Source: Anderseniella sp963700895 (GTDB lineage: Bacteria; Pseudomonadota; Alphaproteobacteria; Rhizobiales; Aestuariivirgaceae). From it: a stretch of DNA of 64,000 bases. Position numbers and translations under genes: made by a program. Below the pieces are notes generated by a model that worked only from the letters and a program-made list of their open reading frames with translations, was not told the origin of the DNA and made no database searches. The stretch is from positions 49,829 to 113,828 of the forward strand of contig CAVOZI010000013.1 in NCBI GenBank assembly GCA_963700895.1. The letters are read 5' to 3'. The stretch's first letter is position 1. Every line of letters begins with the position of its first letter. Positions 27,533-47,092 of the stretch are shown here, one piece after another.

Positions 27533-27606
27533 GCGGGTGTAGCTCAATGGTAGAGCAATAGCCTTCCAAGCTAAAGACGAGGGTTCGATTCCCTTCACCC
27601 GCTCCA
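27533..27606 (+). tRNA. tRNA-Gly (TCC)
   Basis: A 74-nt cloverleaf with acceptor GCGGGTG/CACCCGC, D arm GCTCAATGGTAGAGC, anticodon loop CTTCCAA (TCC), T loop TTCGATT and an encoded CCA. It lies 93 bp after tRNA-Tyr and 103 bp before tuf. Confidence 0.97.
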
Positions 27607-27697
27607 GACCGGCCAGGCCTTCGGGCACGAGGGCAAGGCTCGCCCGGCCCGCACGCATGACGCAAGAGTTTAATGATGGACGTCCCAGGTAAAGGTA

Positions 27698-28892
<1,195 letters not shown>

Positions 28893-28903
28893 CAGTAAAG
28901 CAG

Positions 28904-28931
28904 CAGGCGGACCGGTGATCCGGCCCGCCTG
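28904..28931 (+). promoter_or_regulatory. hairpin between tuf1 and tRNA-Trp
   Basis: CAGGCGG (28904-28910) pairs with CCGCCTG (28925-28931), and inside it CCGG (28912-28915) pairs with CCGG (28920-28923) around a TGAT loop. There is no T tract, so it is more likely an RNA stabilising or processing structure than a terminator. Confidence 0.5.
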
Positions 28932-28941
28932 TACGCCGGTT

Positions 28942-29017
<76 letters not shown>

Positions 29018-29074
29018 CCGGAACCAAACAGCCCGCGGGAAACGAGATCCGCGGCGGCAGATGAAAACAGGAAC

Positions 29075-29269
29075 ATGGCAAAGACCAACCCGTTCGAGTT
29101 CTTTCAGCAAGTACGCCAGGAAACCCGCAAGGTAACCTGGCCGACGCGGCGCGAGACCATCATCACCACCATCATGGTACTGATCCTCTCGACGGTCGCG
29201 GCGCTGTTCTTCCTCGGCGTGGACGCAGTCCTGAAGTGGGTTATCGACCTGATCCTGTTCAGGTCATGA
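29075..29269 (+). CDS. secE: preprotein translocase subunit SecE
   Basis: SecE is the essential small subunit of the SecYEG channel in the inner membrane. The 64-residue product is the short form with a single membrane helix (about residues 31-58). The amphipathic cytoplasmic signature QETRKVTWPTRRET is intact. It precedes nusG by 25 bp, as in nearly all bacteria. Confidence 0.96.
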   Translation: MAKTNPFEFFQQVRQETRKVTWPTRRETIITTIMVLILSTVAALFFLGVDAVLKWVIDLILFRS

Positions 29270-29294
29270 TTGAGCAGATCGGCGGGAGCGCAAG

Positions 29295-29825
29295 ATGACA
29301 AAGCGGTGGTACATCGTGCACGCCTACTCGAATTTCGAGAAGAAGGTGGCCGAGTCGATCAAGGAGCAGGCAGCAGCCAAGGGGCTAGAAGACCTGTTCG
29401 ACGAAGTGCTTGTGCCGACCGAGGAAGTGGTCGAGATGCGCCGGGGCCGCAAGGTACAGTCCGAGCGCCGCTTCTTCCCCGGATACGTGCTGGTGAAGAT
29501 GGAAATGACCGATGAGGCCTATCACCTCATCAAGAATACGCCGAAGGTGACGGGCTTCCTGGGCCACGACAACAAGCCGATGCCGATCTCCGAGGCTGAG
29601 GCGACCCGCATCCTGAGCCAGGTTCAGGAAGGTGTTGAGCGTCCGCGTCCGACCATCATGTTCGAGATCGGCGAGCAGGTTCGCGTCGCCGAGGGTCCGT
29701 TTGCCTCGTTCAACGGCATGGTGGAAGAGGTCGATGAAGAACGCGCCCGCCTCAAGGTGGCGGTATCGATTTTTGGCCGGGCAACCCCGGTCGAACTGGA
29801 ATTCGGGCAGGTGGAAAAGCTCTAG
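29295..29825 (+). CDS. nusG: transcription termination/antitermination protein NusG
   Basis: NusG binds the RNA polymerase clamp to limit pausing and links polymerase to Rho or the ribosome. The 176-residue product has the NGN domain (WYIVHAYSNFEKKVAES, RRFFPGYVLVKM) and a C-terminal KOW domain (EQVRVAEGPFASFNGMVEEV). Length and motifs are normal. The rplK gene follows after 110 bp without an obvious promoter. Confidence 0.97.
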   Translation: MTKRWYIVHAYSNFEKKVAESIKEQAAAKGLEDLFDEVLVPTEEVVEMRRGRKVQSERRFFPGYVLVKMEMTDEAYHLIKNTPKVTGFLGHDNKPMPISEAEATRILSQVQEGVERPRPTIMFEIGEQVRVAEGPFASFNGMVEEVDEERARLKVAVSIFGRATPVELEFGQVEKL

Positions 29826-29935
29826 GGCTTGTTCGTCTGTAACCCGTGTGAACGGTGGGAGGCGAGGGGCGACCCGGACCGGACCACTAACCTCAACAGC
29901 CGGCGGCAGCAATGCCAAGGGCGAGGGAAAGAAAA

Positions 29936-30367
29936 ATGGCAAAGAAAGTACTCGGCTACATCAAGCTGCAAATTCCGGCAGGGCAGGCCAACCCGTCTCC
30001 GCCGGTCGGCCCCGCACTCGGTCAGCGTGGTCTGAACATCATGGAATTCTGCAAGGCGTTCAACGCCGCGACCCAGCAGATGGAAGCCGGCATGCCGATT
30101 CCCGTGGTCATTACCGCGTTCCAGGACAAGTCGTTCACCTTCTCGATGAAGACGCCGCCTGCGTCGTTCTTCCTCAAGAAGGCTGCGAACATCAAGTCCG
30201 GCCACAAGGAGCCCGGCAAGGGCACCTTCATCGGCAAGGTGACGCGCGCCCAGGTGCGTGAAATCGCCGAGAAGAAGATGGTTGACCTGAACGCCCGCGA
30301 CATCGACGCCGCGGAAAAGATCATTGCTGGTTCTGCCCGTTCCATGGGCCTGGAAGTTGTGGGGTAA
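29936..30367 (+). CDS. rplK: 50S ribosomal protein L11
   Basis: L11 forms the base of the stalk and contacts the GTPase-associated region of 23S rRNA. The 143-residue product has the N-terminal PAGQANPSPPVGPALGQRG segment (thiopeptide-binding cleft prolines present) and a C-terminal rRNA-binding domain. The ATG at 29936 (MAKKVLGYIK) is the conserved start. It is followed by rplA after 6 bp. Confidence 0.98.
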   Translation: MAKKVLGYIKLQIPAGQANPSPPVGPALGQRGLNIMEFCKAFNAATQQMEAGMPIPVVITAFQDKSFTFSMKTPPASFFLKKAANIKSGHKEPGKGTFIGKVTRAQVREIAEKKMVDLNARDIDAAEKIIAGSARSMGLEVVG

Positions 30368-30373
30368 TCTGAC

Positions 30374-31072
<699 letters not shown>

Positions 31073-31455
31073 TATCCCGGCCGCAAGGCCGAACACGAGT
31101 TACCCCTGATGAGGTTTTTCGAAACCAGGTCAGGGGGTTGGATCAGGAAACTGATCCAGACCTGTCCGAGATTGCAGGCGCGAGGGGAATACCCCGAGCT
31201 TAATCGCCGGAGACGGCAGCCCGCATGAGACAAGGGAACGGACACGCTGCCGGCGCCGTTGGGAGCTGGTACGGTTTGAACCCTCAGTGATCCGAACCGC
31301 TAACATCGCAGCGGGGACGAGGACAGGCACACGGAGCGCCGCTGGAAGCGGGTCGTTGCTCCTGGCCTGACAGTCAGGTTGCAACGCACTTCGCCCCCGG
31401 CGGCATGGTGCAACCGCCCGGTCTTTTGCAAGTCCGGGCAAACTGGAGAGAGCTA
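31073..31455 (+). promoter_or_regulatory. structured rplJ leader (candidate L10 autoregulatory region)
   Basis: This 383-bp gap between rplA and rplJ has no gene but strong RNA structure. CCCCTGA/TCAGGGG (31103-31136) encloses GGTTT-TTCG-AAACC. Next is TGGATCAG-GAAA-CTGATCCA (31139-31158), with a GNRA loop. Further on, CCTGA/TCAGG (31366-31378) and GGTTGCA/TGCAACC (31377-31415) compete for bases 31377-31378, and GCCCGG/CCGGGC (31416-31439) lies just before the ribosome-binding site. L10 leaders that bind L10-L7/L12 are known here in other bacteria; the match to that family was not tested. Confidence 0.6.
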
Positions 31456-31974
31456 GTGGATAGAGCACAGAAGAAAGAGCTCGTCACAACGCTCAACACC
31501 GTCTTCAAGGAGACCGGTGTTGTCGTGGTGACCCACAATCTCGGCCTGACTGTTCCGCAGATGAACGATCTGCGGTCCAAGATGGCCCAGGCAGGCGGGG
31601 CGACCAAGGTTGCCAAGAACCGTCTTGCCAAGCTTGCTCTTGAAGGCACTGGCGCTGCTGGCATTACAGACCTGTTCTCGGGGCCGACCATGGTGTCCTA
31701 TTCGGACGACCCGGTCGCCGCACCCAAGGTGATCTCGGCCTTCGCCAAGACCAACGACAAGCTGGTCATTCTGGGCGGAACGCTGGGAACTCAGGTTCTC
31801 GATGCAAACGGTGTCAAGGCGCTTGCCGACCTGCCGTCGCTTGACGAACTGCGGGCCAAGCTCGTGGGCATGATCCAGACGCCGGCCACCCGCCTTGCGG
31901 GTGTCACCCAGGCGCCTGCGGGTCAGCTCGCACGCCTCATGCAGGCTTATGCCGACAAGGGAGCCGCGGCTTGA
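31456..31974 (+). CDS. rplJ: 50S ribosomal protein L10
   Basis: L10 anchors the L7/L12 stalk to 23S rRNA. The GTG at 31456 gives VDRAQKKELVTTLNTVFKE, the usual alphaproteobacterial N-terminus, with GGAGAG at seven to eight bases upstream; a longer in-frame start would add 17 unrelated residues. The product is 172 residues, with TKVAKNRLAKLAL typical of the rRNA-binding part and a C-terminal helix for L7/L12 dimers. Confidence 0.96.
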   Translation: MDRAQKKELVTTLNTVFKETGVVVVTHNLGLTVPQMNDLRSKMAQAGGATKVAKNRLAKLALEGTGAAGITDLFSGPTMVSYSDDPVAAPKVISAFAKTNDKLVILGGTLGTQVLDANGVKALADLPSLDELRAKLVGMIQTPATRLAGVTQAPAGQLARLMQAYADKGAAA

Positions 31975-32031
31975 TGACGGGCCGCACCCAATCACTGATT
32001 TGGTTCAACCGACTAAACGAAAGACGAAACA

Positions 32032-32406
32032 ATGGCTGATCTTGCTAAGATTGTTGAAGACCTGTCCAACCTGACCGTTCTGGAAGCTGCCGAACTGTCC
32101 AAGATGCTCGAAGAGAAGTGGGGCGTTTCTGCTGCTGCTCCGGTTGCTGTTGCCGCCGCTGGCGCACCGGCCGCTGCTGAAGCTGCTGAAGAAAAGACCG
32201 ATTTCGACGTCGTCCTGGAAGCTGCCGGCGACAAGAAGATCGAGGTCATCAAGGAAGTTCGCGCCATCACCGGCCTGGGCCTGAAGGAAGCCAAGGACCT
32301 GGTCGAAGGCGCACCGAAGACCGTGAAGGAAGCCGCTCCGAAGGGCGAAGCAGAAGAGATCAAGAAGAAGCTCGAAGCTGCCGGCGCCAAGGTGTCCCTG
32401 AAGTAA
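32032..32406 (+). CDS. rplL: 50S ribosomal protein L7/L12
   Basis: The multicopy stalk protein recruits translation GTPases. The 124-residue product has an N-terminal dimerisation domain, an Ala/Glu-rich hinge (about residues 37-58) and the C-terminal domain with EVRAITGLGLKEAKDLVEG. Codon use is strongly biased, as expected for a very highly expressed gene. A hairpin follows the stop immediately. Confidence 0.98.
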   Translation: MADLAKIVEDLSNLTVLEAAELSKMLEEKWGVSAAAPVAVAAAGAPAAAEAAEEKTDFDVVLEAAGDKKIEVIKEVRAITGLGLKEAKDLVEGAPKTVKEAAPKGEAEEIKKKLEAAGAKVSLK

Positions 32407-32424
32407 GGTCCGGTTTTCCGGACC
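32407..32424 (+). promoter_or_regulatory. rplL-rpoB attenuator-like hairpin
   Basis: GGTCCGG-TTTT-CCGGACC is a perfect 7-bp stem directly after the rplL stop, with no T run behind it. A partial terminator or RNase III processing site separates rplL from rpoB in other proteobacteria, and this element is in the right place. The rest of the 250-bp gap to rpoB holds nothing obvious. Confidence 0.6.
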
Positions 32425-32656
32425 AGCGAGATTGCCGGGCGGGGCGCTCAACAGCCTCCTGCCCGGTCCCTGCCAAGGCAAGATGCGCGGCGGCAGATGA
32501 CAGTGTGAGGCGTATCGGCGGTTTTCCGCGCCGTCTTTCTGCCAGGCTGCAATTCCTGCAGCGGCGAAGGACTGCCCGGCAAGCCGCCGCACTGGCTTGA
32601 TTGAATTGCTCTCCGGCGCTCCCCACGTACGAGAGCCAAAATGCGAAGGAACTCAG

Positions 32657-36740
<4,084 letters not shown>

Positions 36741-36759
36741 CTTCCGCAACCAACCAGGG

Positions 36760-36836
36760 CCGGGCAGGCCAGGGGGACGCCCCGTCATCTGCCCGGTCCA
36801 CTACCGCCAGCCGTCGCAAAAGGGCCACTTGCGACG
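36760..36836 (+). promoter_or_regulatory. two hairpins between rpoB and rpoC
   Basis: CCGGGCAG/CTGCCCGG (36760-36767 with 36789-36796) encloses GGGG-ACG-CCCC. A second, perfect 8-bp stem CGTCGCAA/TTGCGACG (36812-36819 with 36829-36836) follows. No T tracts are present. They probably act in mRNA stability or processing of the rpoBC transcript. Confidence 0.5.
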
Positions 36837-36912
36837 ATAGGCGGCCACAAAAGAAAGACCTACCCGCCGCAGGCTCTGCCCCGGCTGCGCGGCAAAGGAT
36901 AGAGGTAAAGCC

Positions 36913-41104
<4,192 letters not shown>

Positions 41105-41142
41105 GCCGGTCGGCAGTTGCCGTCTGACACGACACTTTATAG

Positions 41143-41178
41143 CCGCCGCGATCCGGGAGATGGACCGCGGCGGTTTTT
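41143..41178 (+). terminator. intrinsic terminator of the rpoBC operon
   Basis: CCGCCGCG (41143-41150) pairs with CGCGGCGG (41166-41173), a perfect 8-bp GC stem, followed directly by TTTTT (41174-41178). It lies 38 bp after the rpoC stop. Confidence 0.85.
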
Positions 41179-41202
41179 CGTTCATGCGAGGGAATTGTCC
41201 GG

Positions 41203-41583
41203 ATGTTCCGCAAGAAGAAGCAAAAGCTGCCGGTGTTCATGCTGCTGGGGCAGGGCGGCCACCGCCAGGACGGCTCCGAGCCCGACGATGACCGCGCCTA
41301 TATCGTTTTCGTGCCTGCTGCAGACATGGATGACGCCCGGCAAGCCGCTATCGCCGCGCTGGAGGAGCGCAACTGGCACGGTGTTCACCTGCTGCGCGGC
41401 GGCGAGGTGGCCGAGCGCCCGGCGCAGGAACCGCACGGCACCGCCTGGCTTGAGGCAAGCGAGGGCCGGCGCGGGGTGATTGTATACACTACCGCGCAGG
41501 CCCGGGCGTCTGCAGGGAGGGCAGCAGCTAGTTGGCTGGCTGTCCGGCATCCTCATGCTCCCGGTTCATCATCTGGACGATGA
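41203..41583 (+). CDS. hypothetical protein
   Basis: A 126-residue protein with no recognised family. Residues 30-95 (DRAYIVFVPAADMDDARQAA, NWHGVHLLRGGEV, GVIVYTT) look like a compact alpha/beta domain. The last 20 residues are Ser/Ala/Pro-rich and overlap the 3' end of the opposite-strand VOC gene by 56 bp, so the true end may be earlier if a base error is present. GAGGGAA upstream is a fair ribosome-binding site. It starts 25 bp after the rpoC terminator. Confidence 0.5.
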   Translation: MFRKKKQKLPVFMLLGQGGHRQDGSEPDDDRAYIVFVPAADMDDARQAAIAALEERNWHGVHLLRGGEVAERPAQEPHGTAWLEASEGRRGVIVYTTAQARASAGRAAASWLAVRHPHAPGSSSGR

Positions 41584-42019
41584 AGTCGCCGTCGCCGTCT
41601 TCCACGCCATCAAGATTTGACGGCTCATGACCGGCAAGGTCGCCGTCGCCCGGTTCGATCAGGCCGATCATGGCGCCCGAGGCATCGCTTACGATGGCGA
41701 TCCGGCCGATCCCCGGAATAGGCGTAACTGGCCGGATCATCTCTCCGCCCGCCTGCAGGGTGTCGTGTTCGGCCTGGTCGATGTCATCCACCTTCATGTA
41801 GGTCATCCAGTGAGCCGGAATGCCCTTGAACCGCGGGGCTGTCAGGTTGAACACGCCGCCAACGGTGCGGCCGTCCTTGCGGGCAATCCAGTAGGGTTCG
41901 CCATCGGGCAGAATCAGCTTCTCGAATTGCCAGCCGAGTGTGCGCCGATAGAAGTTGCGTGATTCCAGTGCGTCCCACGTATTGAGCTCGTGCCACCACG
42001 TTTCGATCGTCTGCTGCAT
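41528..42019 (-). CDS. VOC-family (glyoxalase/bleomycin-resistance-like) protein
   Basis: The 163-residue product has two beta-alpha-beta-beta-beta modules. The first runs WWHELNTWDALESRNFYRRT to PYWIARKDGRTVGGVFNL; the second is HWMTYMKVDDIDQAEHDTLQ to GRIAIVSDASGAMIGLIEP. An acidic tail follows (residues 125-150, EPGDGDLAGHEPSNLDGVED). Such proteins may bind a metal and a small ligand; the substrate is unknown. The ATG at 42019 has GGAGGGG upstream. It is divergent from the str operon. Confidence 0.82.
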   Translation of the reverse strand: MQQTIETWWHELNTWDALESRNFYRRTLGWQFEKLILPDGEPYWIARKDGRTVGGVFNLTAPRFKGIPAHWMTYMKVDDIDQAEHDTLQAGGEMIRPVTPIPGIGRIAIVSDASGAMIGLIEPGDGDLAGHEPSNLDGVEDGDGDFIVQMMNREHEDAGQPAN

Positions 42020-42227
42020 GTCAGACCCCTCCGCATATGATTCCCGCCCGTTCCTGTACGCCGGGGCAGGTGAAACCGTCCGTACCCGCCACGGTGAATC
42101 ACCTGCGGGGCAGCGATATGGCGGTAACAGGGCCATTTGGCGTGCCGGGAGCCGGGAATGTGGCGAGGGTGCGTCAAAACATGCTGAAATTTCTGCAATT
42201 TGGCTTGTAATTGCAGTGAATTGAGCC

Positions 42228-42256
42228 TTGACGATGGGGGGGCACCCGAGTATGTT
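42228..42256 (+). promoter_or_regulatory. promoter of the str operon (rpsL-rpsG-fusA-tuf)
   Basis: TTGACG (42228-42233) and TATGTT (42251-42256) are spaced by exactly 17 bp. Transcription from about 42263 would give a leader of some 235 bases before rpsL. Confidence 0.7.
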
Positions 42257-42498
42257 CCGGCCAACTTTCAAGGCGGCAAGCCGTAAGTGCTCTGCGCTTA
42301 AACGTTGCCGGGAAAGCAAGCTGAGTCAGATCGGAACATGACTCTCAGGGCTTATCACCCTGACAGTCCTCTGGATTTGAGACGCTGGGCACCTTTTTCA
42401 AGAGGGTGCATCAGCGTTTGTTGTTATGCGCGCAACGCATCAGCGGACGTGAGCGCATCTGAAATTTAACGTGACCAGTTCGAGAGATCGAGAACTAT
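42257..42498 (+). promoter_or_regulatory. rpsL leader with attenuator-like hairpin
   Basis: The untranslated leader contains a long hairpin: ACGCTG (42382-42387) with CAGCGT (42412-42417), continued by GCACC (42389-42393) with GGTGC (42405-42409), followed by TTGTTGTT. This looks like a terminator or attenuator 80 bases before rpsL. No leader peptide with an obvious codon bias was identified. The stretch 42020-42227 upstream holds no gene. Confidence 0.55.
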
Positions 42499-42870
42499 AT
42501 GCCGACGATTAACCAGCTGATCCGCAAGCCGCGTGTTGCGCAGAAGTCGCGCAACAAGGTGCCGGCGATGCAGGAATGCCCGCAGAAGCGTGGCGTGTGC
42601 ACCCGTGTCTACACCACTACCCCGAAGAAGCCGAACTCGGCGCTTCGCAAGGTGGCCCGTGTGCGCCTGACCAACGGCTTTGAAGTCACGAGCTACATTC
42701 CGGGTGAGGGCCACAACCTTCAGGAGCACTCCGTGGTGATGATCCGCGGCGGCCGCGTGAAGGACCTTCCGGGTGTTCGTTACCACATCATTCGTGGCGT
42801 TCTCGACACGCAGGGCCTGGCCAAGCGCCGGCAGCGCCGGTCGAAGTACGGCGCGAAGCGTCCGAAGTAA
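42499..42870 (+). CDS. rpsL: 30S ribosomal protein S12
   Basis: S12 lies at the decoding centre. The 123-residue product has TTPKKPNSALRKVARVRLTN and GGRVKDLPGVRYH, with the lysines whose substitution gives streptomycin resistance in their sensitive form. It is the first gene of the str operon, followed by rpsG after 24 bp. Confidence 0.98.
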   Translation: MPTINQLIRKPRVAQKSRNKVPAMQECPQKRGVCTRVYTTTPKKPNSALRKVARVRLTNGFEVTSYIPGEGHNLQEHSVVMIRGGRVKDLPGVRYHIIRGVLDTQGLAKRRQRRSKYGAKRPK

Positions 42871-42894
42871 GCGTTGGAAGAGGGTAGTTAAACC

Positions 42895-43365
42895 ATGTCA
42901 CGCCGTCACCGCGCCGAGAAACGTGAAATCAACCCGGACCCGAAGTTCGGCGATCGCGTTCTGTCGAAGTTCATGAACAACCTGATGCTCGACGGCAAGA
43001 AGTCTGTCGCCGAGAGCATCGTTTACGGCGCCTTCGACCGTATCGAGGAAAAGATGCGTCAGGAGCCGCTCAACGTGTTCCATCAGGCGCTTGAAAACGT
43101 CGCCCCGGCCGTGGAAGTCCGTTCCCGCCGCGTCGGTGGCGCAACCTACCAGGTTCCGGTCGAAGTGCGCACCGAGCGCCGGCAGGCCCTGGCAATCCGC
43201 TGGCTGATTACCGCAGCCCGCGGCCGCAACGAAAACACCATGGTCGAGCGTCTGTCTGGCGAGCTCATGGATGCCGCCAGCAACCGCGGAACGGCCGTGA
43301 AGAAGCGGGAAGATACCCACCGGATGGCAGAGGCGAACCGCGCCTTCTCGCACTACCGCTGGTAA
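42895..43365 (+). CDS. rpsG: 30S ribosomal protein S7
   Basis: S7 organises the 16S rRNA 3' major domain and contacts E-site tRNA. The 156-residue product is full length, with MSRRHRAEKREINPDPKFGD at the start and the tail MAEANRAFSHYRW. In E. coli S7 is the translational repressor of the str operon; the equivalent site was not sought here. It is followed by fusA after 22 bp. Confidence 0.98.
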   Translation: MSRRHRAEKREINPDPKFGDRVLSKFMNNLMLDGKKSVAESIVYGAFDRIEEKMRQEPLNVFHQALENVAPAVEVRSRRVGGATYQVPVEVRTERRQALAIRWLITAARGRNENTMVERLSGELMDAASNRGTAVKKREDTHRMAEANRAFSHYRW

Positions 43366-43387
43366 TTCTGCTCAAAGGATCGATACG

Positions 43388-45460
43388 ATGGCCCGCACTC
43401 ACTCACTCGAAGATTACCGTAACTTCGGCATCATGGCCCACATTGATGCCGGCAAGACGACGGTGACCGAGCGCATCCTTTTCTACACCGGCAAGAGCCA
43501 CAAGATTGGCGAAGTGCACGATGGTGCTGCCACCATGGACTGGATGGAGCAGGAGCAGGAGCGTGGCATCACGATCACCTCGGCTGCCACCACCACCCAG
43601 TGGCTGGGCAAGCGCCTGAACATCATCGACACGCCCGGTCACGTGGACTTCACCATTGAAGTCGAGCGCAGCCTGCGCGTGCTGGACGGCGCCGTTTGCG
43701 TGCTGGACTCCAACGCCGGCGTCGAGCCGCAGACCGAGACCGTCTGGCGCCAGGGCGACAAGTACAAGGTGCCGCGTATCGTCTTCTGCAACAAGATGGA
43801 CAAGATCGGCGCGGACTTCGACAAGTGCCTGTCGGACATCAAGGAGCGTCTTGGTGCGCGTCCGATCGCCATCCAGCTGCCGATTGGCGCGGAAGACGAC
43901 TTCCGCGGCCTGGTCGACCTGGTGCGCATGAAGGGCATCATCTGGAAGACCGAGGACATGGGCGCCGAGTATTCCGAGATCGAGATCCCGGCTGATCTCA
44001 AGGAGCGCGCCGAGCAACTGCGTCTTGAAATGATCGAAGCTGCCGTCGAAATGGACGAAGCAGCGATGGAAGCCTACCTTGATGGTACGGAGCCTGACTT
44101 CGATACCCTGCAGCGCATGATCCGCAAGGCCGTGCTGACCGGTGCCTTCTTCCCGGTGTTGTGTGGTTCTGCCTTCAAGAACAAGGGCGTACAGACGCTT
44201 CTTGATGCTGTGGTGGCCTACCTGCCGTCGCCGCTGGACGTGCCCGCCATCCGCGGCATTGACCCGAAGACGGATGCCGAAGTGGTCCGCAAGTCGTCTG
44301 ACGAAGAACCGCTGTCGCTGCTCGCCTTCAAGATCATGGAAGATCCGTACGGCGTTCTGACCTTCTCGCGCATCTATTCCGGCAAGCTGACCAAGGGTTC
44401 CACCGTGCTGAACTCCTCGCGCGGCAAGACCGAGCGCATCGGCCGGATGGTTCTGATGCACTCCAACAGCCGTGAGGAAATTGCCGAGGCATTCGCCGGC
44501 GACATCGTTGCGCTGGTTGGCCTGAAGGAAGCCCGCACCGGTGACACGCTGTGCGACGTCGCCAAGCCGGTCATCCTCGAAAAGATGGAATTCCCGGAGC
44601 CGGTCATCGAAATGGCTGTCGAGCCGAAGACCAAGGCAGACCAGGAAAAGATGGGCGTGGCGCTGGCCAAGCTCGCTGCCGAGGATCCGTCCTTCTACGT
44701 CTCGACGGATGAAGAGTCCGGTCAGACCATCATCAAGGGCATGGGTGAACTGCACCTCGACATCAAGGTCGACATCCTGCGCCGCCAGTACAAGATCGAA
44801 GTCAATGTGGGCGCCCCGCAGGTGGCCTACCGTGAGACGATCACCAAGTCGACCGAGATCGACTACACCCACAAGAAGCAGACGGGTGGTACCGGCCAAT
44901 TCGCCCGTGTGAAGTTCATTGTGGAGCCGGGCGAGGAAAACTCTGGACTGGTGTTCGAGAGCAAGGTCGTTGGTGGCTCCGTGCCGAAGGAATACCTGCC
45001 GGGCGTCGAGAAGGGCCTCAATTCGGTCATGACGTCGGGTACGATCATCGGTTTCCCGATGGTGGACGTGAAGGTGACGCTGATCGACGGCGCCTATCAC
45101 GAAGTGGACTCCTCGGCCATCGCCTTCGAAATCGCAGCGCGCGCTGCACTGCGTGAAGCCATCCAGAAGGCCGGCCCGGTGTTGCTCGAACCGATCATGA
45201 AGGTTGAAGTGGTGACCCCGGAAGACTATCTGGGCGGCATCATCGGCGACCTCAATTCGCGTCGCGGCCAGATTGCCGGAACGTCTTCGCGCGGCAACGC
45301 GCAGGTCGTCAACGCCATGGTCCCGCTGGCCAACATGTTTGGCTACGTGAACAACCTGCGCTCGATGAGCCAGGGCCGCGCTGCCTACACCATGCTGTTT
45401 GATCACTACTCTGAAGTGCCGCGCAACGTGGCAGACGAAGTGGTCGCCAAGTACGCCTGA
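43388..45460 (+). CDS. fusA: elongation factor G
   Basis: EF-G drives translocation using GTP. The 690-residue product has G1 AHIDAGKTT, the effector RGITITSAATT, G3 DTPGHVDF and G4 NKMDKIG, then domains II-V including GMGELHLDIKVDIL. Length is normal. It lies between rpsG and tuf2. Confidence 0.98.
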   Translation: MARTHSLEDYRNFGIMAHIDAGKTTVTERILFYTGKSHKIGEVHDGAATMDWMEQEQERGITITSAATTTQWLGKRLNIIDTPGHVDFTIEVERSLRVLDGAVCVLDSNAGVEPQTETVWRQGDKYKVPRIVFCNKMDKIGADFDKCLSDIKERLGARPIAIQLPIGAEDDFRGLVDLVRMKGIIWKTEDMGAEYSEIEIPADLKERAEQLRLEMIEAAVEMDEAAMEAYLDGTEPDFDTLQRMIRKAVLTGAFFPVLCGSAFKNKGVQTLLDAVVAYLPSPLDVPAIRGIDPKTDAEVVRKSSDEEPLSLLAFKIMEDPYGVLTFSRIYSGKLTKGSTVLNSSRGKTERIGRMVLMHSNSREEIAEAFAGDIVALVGLKEARTGDTLCDVAKPVILEKMEFPEPVIEMAVEPKTKADQEKMGVALAKLAAEDPSFYVSTDEESGQTIIKGMGELHLDIKVDILRRQYKIEVNVGAPQVAYRETITKSTEIDYTHKKQTGGTGQFARVKFIVEPGEENSGLVFESKVVGGSVPKEYLPGVEKGLNSVMTSGTIIGFPMVDVKVTLIDGAYHEVDSSAIAFEIAARAALREAIQKAGPVLLEPIMKVEVVTPEDYLGGIIGDLNSRRGQIAGTSSRGNAQVVNAMVPLANMFGYVNNLRSMSQGRAAYTMLFDHYSEVPRNVADEVVAKYA

Positions 45461-45498
45461 TCAAGGCATCCAAACCAACTGCCAAACCCTGACTGAGG

Positions 45499-46693
<1,195 letters not shown>

Positions 46694-46703
46694 ACACAAC
46701 GGG

Positions 46704-46729
46704 GTGCTCCCGGAATTTCCCGGGAGCAC
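46704..46729 (+). promoter_or_regulatory. strong hairpin between tuf2 and rpsJ
   Basis: GTGCTCCCGG (46704-46713) pairs perfectly with CCGGGAGCAC (46720-46729) around a six-base loop. It is followed by TTCAACTT, not a proper T tract. It could be a partial terminator that tunes flow from the str into the S10 operon, or a processing site. Confidence 0.6.
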
Positions 46730-46751
46730 TTCAACTTACGGATCCAAGTAG

Positions 46752-47060
46752 ATGCAAAAACAGAATATTCGTATCCGTCTCGAGGCCTTCGACCATCGTG
46801 TGCTTGATGGGTCTGCCCGCGAGATCGTGAACACGGCAAAGCGCACAGGTGCGCAGGTCCGCGGCCCGGTGCCGCTGCCGACCCGCATCGAGCGTTTCAC
46901 GGTGAACCGCTCGCCGCATGTCGACAAGAAGAGCCGTGAGCAGTTTGAAATGCGCACGCATCGCCGGATCCTCGATATCGTGGATCCGACCCCGCAGACG
47001 GTCGACGCGCTTATGAAGCTCGACCTTGCGGCTGGTGTGGATGTTGAGATCAAGCTCTGA
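46752..47060 (+). CDS. rpsJ: 30S ribosomal protein S10
   Basis: S10 (NusE) is a 30S head protein and an antitermination partner of NusB. The 102-residue product has the conserved NIRIRLEAFDHRVLD start and GPVPLPTRIERFTVNRSPHV loop. It opens the S10 operon and precedes rplC by 32 bp. Confidence 0.98.
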   Translation: MQKQNIRIRLEAFDHRVLDGSAREIVNTAKRTGAQVRGPVPLPTRIERFTVNRSPHVDKKSREQFEMRTHRRILDIVDPTPQTVDALMKLDLAAGVDVEIKL

Positions 47061-47092
47061 TACCAGGGCGGATTGAACGGGAGTCTGAACTG

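Noticed and set aside
43403..45406. 667-codon minus-strand frame opposite fusA
   Set aside because: It is a codon-bias shadow of a complete EF-G gene.
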